Positions 57,701 to 64,000 of a DNA stretch of 64,000 bases are shown in pieces. A program made the position numbers and the translations under genes. Below the pieces are notes generated by a model. That model was not told the DNA's origin. It saw only the letters and a list, made by a program, of their open reading frames with translations, and did not search any database. Every line of letters starts with the position of its first letter. Position 1 is the stretch's first letter. The stretch is taken from assembly GCF_021134715.1 (NCBI RefSeq), contig NC_060020.1, positions 2,232,001-2,296,000 of the forward strand. The letters are read 5' to 3'. Origin of the DNA: Daphnia pulex. Its lineage: Eukaryota; Arthropoda; Branchiopoda; Diplostraca; Daphniidae.

Positions 57701-60700
57701 AATATAAACATGCGATATATGTATATACATCGTACTGCGTTCGGTTCAAACAAAATGCTGTGATTTGTCAACATGTTCTCAGCTTCTAATTGATTCCTTT
57801 CGCAATAGTTTGAGGTTGGGTGGATTTTTCTGGGAGGGATTTTTGCTAACATCATAATTGGAGGTACGGGGAGGGATCATGAGGTTTGGTGGTTAACTTC
57901 CGTCAGCAGCGATTGGCTGATGTTTTTTTGAGTTCGATTCTGCTTTGCTCTGGCAAACATGATCAAGGCAGTATATGTAGTTTGGCGGGGGGTGTACAAA
58001 GTTGGGTGTGGTCGGTTTGTCAAAGAGGATACTTGCAACTTGCTTTTGTTCGATGCAGTTTGTGTTACTACACGTACCGTATTAAAAGTGTGTATGTGTG
58101 ATTTTTTGTTTTGTTTGTTGGGTTTTTGTTTTGAGCTTCTGCTTATTTTTGTGATCGCGTGATCGTGTTTTTTTGTCAAAAATAAAGATCAGCAGTTTTT
58201 TGGTGCTTTAAGACCGGACGCGTGCTGTAGGCTGTAGCGGTGCCGTCGCGTTTCCGAAATGGCACTAACAAATTATGTATGCACATCCGCAGTGGAAAGA
58301 AAAAAAAAAGTCAATTTGGAATGTTGTTGAAAAACGATCGTTTGGATTGATTCGACTCTTTTGTTGTTTTGGGGGAGGCGAAGGGGGCCGTGGAAGGAGC
58401 TTGGAGGAAGGTGGAGACGACGCGTCCACAAAACTTACACCATCGAAAAGGCCTTTCTTGTCGACGAATGTGCGCTGATCGAACTTTCGCTCAAACTTGG
58501 AAGCCAACTTGACTTTGGGCTGAATGATGACGGTTGATTTTTGGTTGGAGACGGGATTAGCGAATATTATTAAAACAACGGTTCACTGCTTCATTTCAAC
58601 TTAACTAGGGTACTTAATGTAATGGTATACTAGAGTAAATTACTGTAAATAATAAGTTTTTTTTGTAAAATGCTAATAAAATTGTAAAATATGACTAGAA
58701 AATGGAAAATGGTAGCTTACCGGGTACTTTCCAGTTAAAGCCCTGTTCAAAGATAAAACAAGAATTAGTTGACATGGAATTGAATTGTGATTTGTTTGGT
58801 AAATAAAACACGAAAGTATAAACGCATGCAAATGATAACGCATAATTCATTCCGCAGGTATTTCAACACAAAGCCAAACAAGCTGAGGAGGAGAAAAGCC
58901 AATAAACTGAAAATAAAACGGCGCAGGCAGTTATGTTTGAATCTTATTAAAAAAACTGAATTTAATAATTTGCAAAGGAGAAACGGCCGGTCCGCAAAAA
59001 GTGGGTCTAAAAAATTCGGTTATCAAAAATCGAACCGATTGAGAGATAGAGAAATGAATGAACATAAAAAAAAAGCTGGTCAATTATTTCGCCGTCGGTA
59101 ATATAAAAACTCAAAGAAATAATAATTTGTGCCCGTTATTGAAAGGATGTAAAAATGAAGTGAAGTTACACATAAAAGGGCGACACGATCACTTACTCAG
59201 GATCTAATCCTCTCTTAAGAGCTTTATGCCTAAGCTGCTGCTTCTGCCTCTCTTTCAGCTCTTTGAGCTACAAACACACACACAAGGCGTGTTTTTTAAT
59301 AATCACCATCAATTGGATGGGCGACAAAATAATGGGAAAAACGTGAAAGAGAATTAGTCATCACTCATTAAACTACCACAAACAAAACATCGCGTTCGTA
59401 ACTGTCATCAGTTATCTACTCTATAACTGTGATACACCAAGCAATATCTAAACTCTATTTATCGTGAAAATCGATGGTGTAGGTGAATTTGGCGCTGTAC
59501 AACTGCAAATATATAATGAGAGCCAGCTAATTACAGCGCTAGTGGGACAGCACAATCTACTACTGTTTGCGTCTCCTATTTATTTAAACACTCGTTTTGT
59601 TTTTGTTTAAAATGAACAGGTTGGATGACTCATTCGATGCTGTTGCACGCTATTTGCAACCACTTTTGTACACTACAAAACTACCGACATCCCCAACGAC
59701 TTACTCTGGGTCCAATCCAAGTTTCAAGGCTTTTTGCCTGTTCTGCTGCCTCTGCCTTTCCTTCAACTCTTTCAACTAGATTCGACAACATCCGAAATCA
59801 AAATTAAGTAATTTCAAATTGCTTAAACAGCTTACTGCAACCCTCCCACAATTAAGTTATAGGTCTCTACCAAAAATCGCCCTGTTTCAACGTCATGATT
59901 AGGGTATCAACAACTATAAGTAAAACAAAAAAGAACAAATAAAAGGAACGTTTGATCTTACGTCGTAGTCTTGACGCTTGGAGCGCTCTTCAAGATCGTA
60001 CTTCTCAGTTTCTAAGGTGACGATTGTCTGCCAAAGTTCGGTGGCCTTCTTTCTAAGACCATCGCAACCTGATTCAAAGAATAATTTGATCAATCGAGTG
60101 ATGCTAAAAAAATACAGAAAGAACAGGATTGTTAGACGCACCCAGGCCATCGATTTCCAAAGGTTTGATACGGAAGGAGAGCGAAATTTTCTTTTCTTCT
60201 TCCAACTGCTCTTTGGACTTCAACAAGTCGTTACGGGCCGATTCCACGTTGGAGAACTATCGAGTTAAACAACAGCAAGAGTTAGCTAGGAATTGATAGA
60301 ACGTTTCTGGTGATGGGCGACACATACTTTGTCCATACCACCAGTGGATGCCTGGGCAGCGGTAGGATCGGCGGTTCCTTTCTTAACAACTTTGAAGTTG
60401 GAGCTGATGGCGGCCTTGTCCTAGAATGCCCAAATAATAGTCTCAATTAAGTTTCAAGCCCTGAATAATTCTAAATACATCATATGTTACCTTTGAGACT
60501 TTATCGGCAGCCTGTCGCTTCTGTTCAACTTCAGCCAATCGTCTTCGTTTCTCCTCCAACTCACCTTGCTTCTTCTCCTCAACCAAGCGGCGAAGACGGT
60601 CTTCTTCCTCTTTCTTCATCGTTGCCAATTTCTTGTCTTCTTCCTCACGCAACACCTGTAATCAATTGACATCATTCAAAAGGTTAATCAAATCCAGTAA

Positions 60701-63700
60701 GCAGAACTTTGAGAGAGGAGTTATACCTTGCGCTTGGCTTGCTTTTCCTTGAGACGCTTGAGGTCCTCTTCTTCCTTGACGCGCTGTTTGCGCCATTCGT
60801 CGATGTATTCCTTCAGCTGAATCTCCAACTCAGCTCGTTTCTGGTCTTGACGGTGCTGCGATTAAATAAGGACATTAGCTTTGATGACACATTACAAACA
60901 AGAGAAAATGATGCGTCTTTACCTTGAGGACATCAGCACCTTGGGGTCCTTCATCTTCATGATGAGCCGGAGCCGGAGCTCTAATAAACACACGCATTAC
61001 GATTAGATAACCCACAATCCATAAAAGGAACTAAAAAAATGTTCTAATTCATTTTTTTTTTCTACTAATGTGTTTGTGATGTGTCAAATAAAAAGGATAA
61101 ATCTATTATTTATCCAAGGGGTAACAAGTTCTAAAACGACTATCTATTTAAAAAAAAAAAAAAAAAAGACAATCAAACTCGACAGCCTCGTTCACTCGAG
61201 GTGTTTTGTCTGTTTGTTTCTTTCTAATTTCAGGAGGAGGAATTTCTAATGTGTTTTTGGCTTCAGCGCGCATCAAATCACACATTCATCACACAAAGAC
61301 ATCCGTTTTCAGACGGGATCATGACTCTATAAAAGTGAAGAGAAAAACAGACACTCTTTGAAAATAATTAAAAGAGGGACACAGAAGTGAGGTAGAAATC
61401 TAAAACATCATCACCACTACAAACTATAGAATCTAAATCAACACATGGCCAATAAAAGCCCAAACCCAGTAAAAACAAAGTTTTACAAACGTGGAAGCAC
61501 ACTAGGAAAAAAAAACACGATAGAACGGGAAGGAGGTGCTTGATTTGTTGGGGGGATTGACTGATGATTCATGCAAAACTCTTCGTCCGACAAAAGGATT
61601 TAAAAAAAACAGGAGTTGATGGAATCAGGAGACAGGGAGGAGGGCAAGAGAGAATAAAAACCAAACCCATTAGGGGGAAAAAACCTTGCAAAGTTGGGGA
61701 AATTCAAAAATCAGAAAACCAGAGAAAGTCGAAAGACCCGTGGATTGCACAACGCTCCTGTGTAGTATAAAATGTCTTCCGTGGGGGGGATACCCAGAAA
61801 CCGGGAAAAAATGAAAAACCAAGGAAATCAAAAGTGTATACACCACAGCATCAGCCATGCTCACTCATTTCGGCAGGCGTCTGTATTAACTTACCCCTTC
61901 TTATGGGGTTTCCTGAGGTACGAACCGACAGGATAGATATGGACGGAATTGAGCGCAAGTTACATCGTATAAGAGTGATAGAGTTGGCCCAGGATTGATC
62001 GCGGAATAAAAGGAGAAGGGGAGACAAGCAAGTGGGTGGGAGAGAGTGAACAAAAAAAAAATAGATAAAGAAAAGAAATTATGAATCAGAGAAAAAACAG
62101 AATAACACAACATTAAATTTCCTGATATCCGAAAGACTTATCAGTTGGATTTGACAGAGTTGGACGGGAAAGGATAGGAGAAATGTTTTATTTTTGTTTT
62201 GTTTTTTCGGACGTAAACGAGTCAACATTGAAAGCTTTAATTTGCTGTAGAAATCGAGTAAGTGATAATACGTCGTTTAAAAGCGGCAAGCCAAGCGCTG
62301 CAGGTGAACCTTCCCTTTTTTCGGTGCTGAAAAGGTGTGCAATATTTGTGCAATAGGCTCGTGTCTTTTATGTATGTATGTGTGTGTGTGTGTGTTTGCT
62401 GATGGCTGTTTTTGATTAAACAACTTACTTCTTTTCGGGCTCCTTTCTGCCGTGCGATGTTTGTTTTTGTTTGTATTTTTATTTTTGTTTTTGTTTTGTT
62501 TGTTTGTTTTTGTTTCGAGTATTTTTTTTTTTTTTGAGGTGGACAAATTGGATGAAAAAAATAAATTTAAACAAAAAAAGCCAATCAGTAAAATGAGAGA
62601 AAATTTAAATAAAAAAATTGTTTCGTAGTCGAAATCACTACGACTGGGTAGATACGTGAAAGCTATAATGCAAGCGGATTATTCTCATTTACGACGAATG
62701 AAAATTAAAAAATAAAAGGTAAATCAAATAACAAGTAACAATACTTCGAAATAATAAAAGAGGGTGTAAGAAATGTGGATTAGTTCCAAGAGTTCTCGTT
62801 ACTCGTAATTTTGGAATTTTGCCATGGAATTAGAATATTATTACACTCGATCACGACGAAGAATAATCGATCGTGGAAAGCCCTGCAACTTGAACATATT
62901 TGTGTTTGGACAAGAGGAAATGTTTGCGGGTTTTGCGGATAGAGGAGGTTACGGGGCCCATAATAAACGTAGTATTTCTAAGTAAATTATCAGTTGAGAT
63001 GGAATTATTTAACTGGACCTCTATACTATACTTATATATGTACAACCGATAGAAACGATTAATAAACGATACGGTCACGTTGTTGTTCAGAAAAAAAGGC
63101 AGAGACGATGGCTTACTTGGACCTGTAAAAAACAGAAAGGACAAGACAAACAGAAAGAGAGAAAGAAAAGAGGAGAAAAACATTCGAATTATTATTGGCA
63201 GTCAGGCAATCCATGAATGTATAGATAGTAAGCAGGATTGTGTTGTGTGAAAGGCGTGTTAACACGATTTAGTGCTGTAGTTATATGGAAAATTCGGCCG
63301 GAAAAGAATGTAATTATGAATTCCATTATGAAAGCGGTTGAAATGAAGTGAACCCAGAAAGCGTTTGAATCATTTGAGTGACCAAGAAATCAAGTTTGTG
63401 AGTATTAATAGAAAATGATTTGACTTTCAGGAACAAATTTAATGGAAATCTGTCGTTCGTTACTTAAAAAAAAAAGTAAATGTGAGTAACAGAAGTTGTT
63501 AGACCGGATTGGACAGCGAAAGAAAAAAAAATAGGAAAATAAAATGTTGAATAGTAACAGTTTCAGTCCGAAAAAGCTCGGGTTAATGAAACGAATCACG
63601 GTGCCTAATAAACGTCGATCCAGTTGAACACGTACGCACTCTGCCCTTTTTCTCACGCCCTCCCACGTCCCAACCCTCCTGAATCCTGATATGTACCGAT

Positions 63701-63856
63701 CGTCTGACAGCCAGACTGAACTTTAGCACGAGATGAAATTGTTTTCGCTAAATGTAATCATGAATGATAATGTGCGACGTAGACGAACGTCTCTGTTTCG
63801 TAATGGAAAGATAAAATTGGCAGAAGAAAATGATGACTTACACCTCCTCCTCATCA
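54767..63856 (-). CDS. TpnT: Troponin T (5' coding exon outside window)
   Basis: Tropomyosin-binding subunit of the thin-filament troponin complex in striated muscle. Exons in transcript order: microexons 63856-63842, 63122-63117, 62446-62429 and 61912-61895; then 60980-60923, 60855-60727 (RQDQKRAELEIQLKEYIDEW), 60655-60491, 60420-60328, 60256-60142 (EQLEEEKKISLSFRIKPLEI), 60068-59962 (ELWQTIVTLETEKYDLEERS); one of 59775-59705 or 59267-59197; 58742-58721 (ALTGKYP); one of 58519-58439 or 57366-57286; one of 56375-56297 or 55670-55589; and 54990-54767 (KLPKWFGERPGKKKGDTDSP). Phases agree at every junction. The C-terminus is a long glutamate tail, an arthropod trait. The start exon must encode an ATG plus two bases to fit the first microexon and lies right of 64000. 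Confidence 0.95.
54770..54862 (-). repeat. GAA/GAG repeat encoding the poly-Glu tail of troponin T
   Basis: About 30 codons are almost all Glu with one Val, using mixed GAA and GAG. The repeat is in frame and ends at the TAG stop at 54767-54769. Confidence 0.9.
55589..55670 (-). other. Troponin T alternative exon, pair 3, second member
   Basis: 82 nt, phase 0 in and phase 1 out. Encodes GWIATYSEGEEK ... AFQTREYK and aligns with the exon at 56297-56375. Confidence 0.85.
56297..56375 (-). other. Troponin T alternative exon, pair 3, first member
   Basis: 79 nt, same phases as its partner. Encodes GWDVIVKDVDEK ... YTTRPK, closer to the common arthropod form GWDEISKD. Confidence 0.85.
57286..57366 (-). 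other. Troponin T alternative exon, pair 2, second member
   Basis: 81 nt, phase 0 both sides. Encodes PKIALASKFERRVDHRTYSD and onward. Same length and phase as 58439-58519. Confidence 0.88.
58439..58519 (-). other. Troponin T alternative exon, pair 2, first member
   Basis: 81 nt, phase 0 both sides. Encodes PKVKLASKFERKFDQRTFVD and onward. Confidence 0.88.
59197..59267 (-). other. Troponin T alternative exon, pair 1, second member
   Basis: 71 nt, phase 0 in and phase 2 out. Encodes LKELKERQKQQLRHKALKRG then LDPE. Confidence 0.9.
59705..59775 (-). other. Troponin T alternative exon, pair 1, first member
   Basis: 71 nt, same phases as its partner. Encodes LKELKERQRQQNRQKALKLG then LDPE. Confidence 0.9.
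61895..61912 (-). other. Troponin T 18-nt microexon
   Basis: CAG acceptor, GAAACCCCATAAGAAGGG, then GTAAGT donor. Encodes KPHKK in phase with the downstream exon at 60980. Confidence 0.75.
62429..62446 (-). other. Troponin T 18-nt microexon
   Basis: CAG acceptor, AAAGGAGCCCGAAAAGAA, then GTAAGT donor. Encodes KEPEK in the frame fixed by its neighbours. Confidence 0.75.
63117..63122 (-). other. Troponin T 6-nt microexon
   Basis: ACAG acceptor, GTCCAA, GTAAGC donor. At six bases it is among the smallest exon candidates, but both splice sites are strong and 6 nt keeps the frame. Confidence 0.6.
63842..63856 (-). other. Troponin T 15-nt N-terminal microexon
   Basis: CAG acceptor, TGATGAGGAGGAGGT, then GTAAGT donor. 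Encodes DEEE after a split Ser codon, matching the MSDDEE-type N-terminus of arthropod troponin T. Confidence 0.75.
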
Positions 63857-64000
63857 CTGCTCCGTTGGGTAACATGAAAAAGAGACAAAAAAGAAGAAAT
63901 ACATTAAATATCACAGTTGCATACAATAATAGCACAATATAATTAGGTAATAACTTAATAGAGCCTACACAAAAATAAAAAAAATAACTTGGTCTCCGTG
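63857..64000. other. Intron of troponin T at right window edge
   Basis: No exon ending in ATG plus two bases before a GT donor is present on the minus strand here, so the start-codon exon is beyond the window. Confidence 0.6.

Noticed and set aside
58787-59101. 104-codon Lys/Arg-rich frame on the plus strand
   Set aside because: It lies in a troponin T intron antisense to the gene. The composition simply reflects A-rich DNA.
1-64000. CRISPR arrays, rRNA or tRNA genes and bacterial operon features
   Set aside because: Nothing fitting these was seen. The window is ordinary spliced animal DNA, and tRNAs were only looked for by eye.

Overview
The window looks like arthropod nuclear DNA, most probably a cladoceran crustacean such as Daphnia. 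That identification is an inference from gene content and structure, not a database match. Most introns are only 60-110 bp with ordinary GT-AG junctions. The gene set is animal: BBS9, Nup93, TIM21, Ly6, ionotropic receptor and troponin T. Troponin T carries the long C-terminal poly-glutamate tail seen in arthropods, and one gene has the Methyltransf_FA/DM9 domains common in crustaceans. All gene models were assembled by hand from splice sites and reading-frame phase.

Region by region. 1-7.6 kb: Nup93 (minus, 3' end outside the window) is head-to-head with BBS9 (plus), with a consensus RFX X-box between them, followed by a Methyltransf_FA + DM9 protein (minus). 8-29.5 kb: two paralogous Na+-coupled SLC4 bicarbonate transporters lie in opposite orientation, with a PHOSPHO-type HAD phosphatase between them and two gene-poor spacers of about 3.6 kb. 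30.8-39.4 kb: a tandem array of an unrecognised small gene family (coiled coil plus membrane segment), with two subtypes arranged A-B-C-D-E, one chimera, one truncated copy and one relic. 41.5-43.8 kb: a cytosolic-type alpha carbonic anhydrase with its own TATA promoter. 45-47.5 kb: a BTB protein with a C-terminal zinc ribbon resembling that of piggyBac-type transposases. 48.3-50 kb: a Ly6/three-finger GPI-type protein and TIM21, convergent. 50.8-52.8 kb: an ionotropic (glutamate-like) receptor. 54.8-63.9 kb: troponin T (minus), with three pairs of interchangeable exons and a string of microexons; its start-codon exon lies beyond the right edge.

Functional themes. Two bicarbonate transporters and a carbonic anhydrase sit within about 35 kb, which fits acid-base and ion handling, although physical proximity does not prove cooperation. 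BBS9 with its X-box belongs to cilium biology. The strongest candidate for something undescribed is the tandem two-subtype family at 32.5-39.4 kb. Its repeat unit, homologous promoters and chimeric member show ongoing birth and recombination of a lineage-specific membrane protein family. A separate roughly 700-bp dispersed repeat occurs at 41.9 and 53.0 kb, with a fragment at 30.9 kb.
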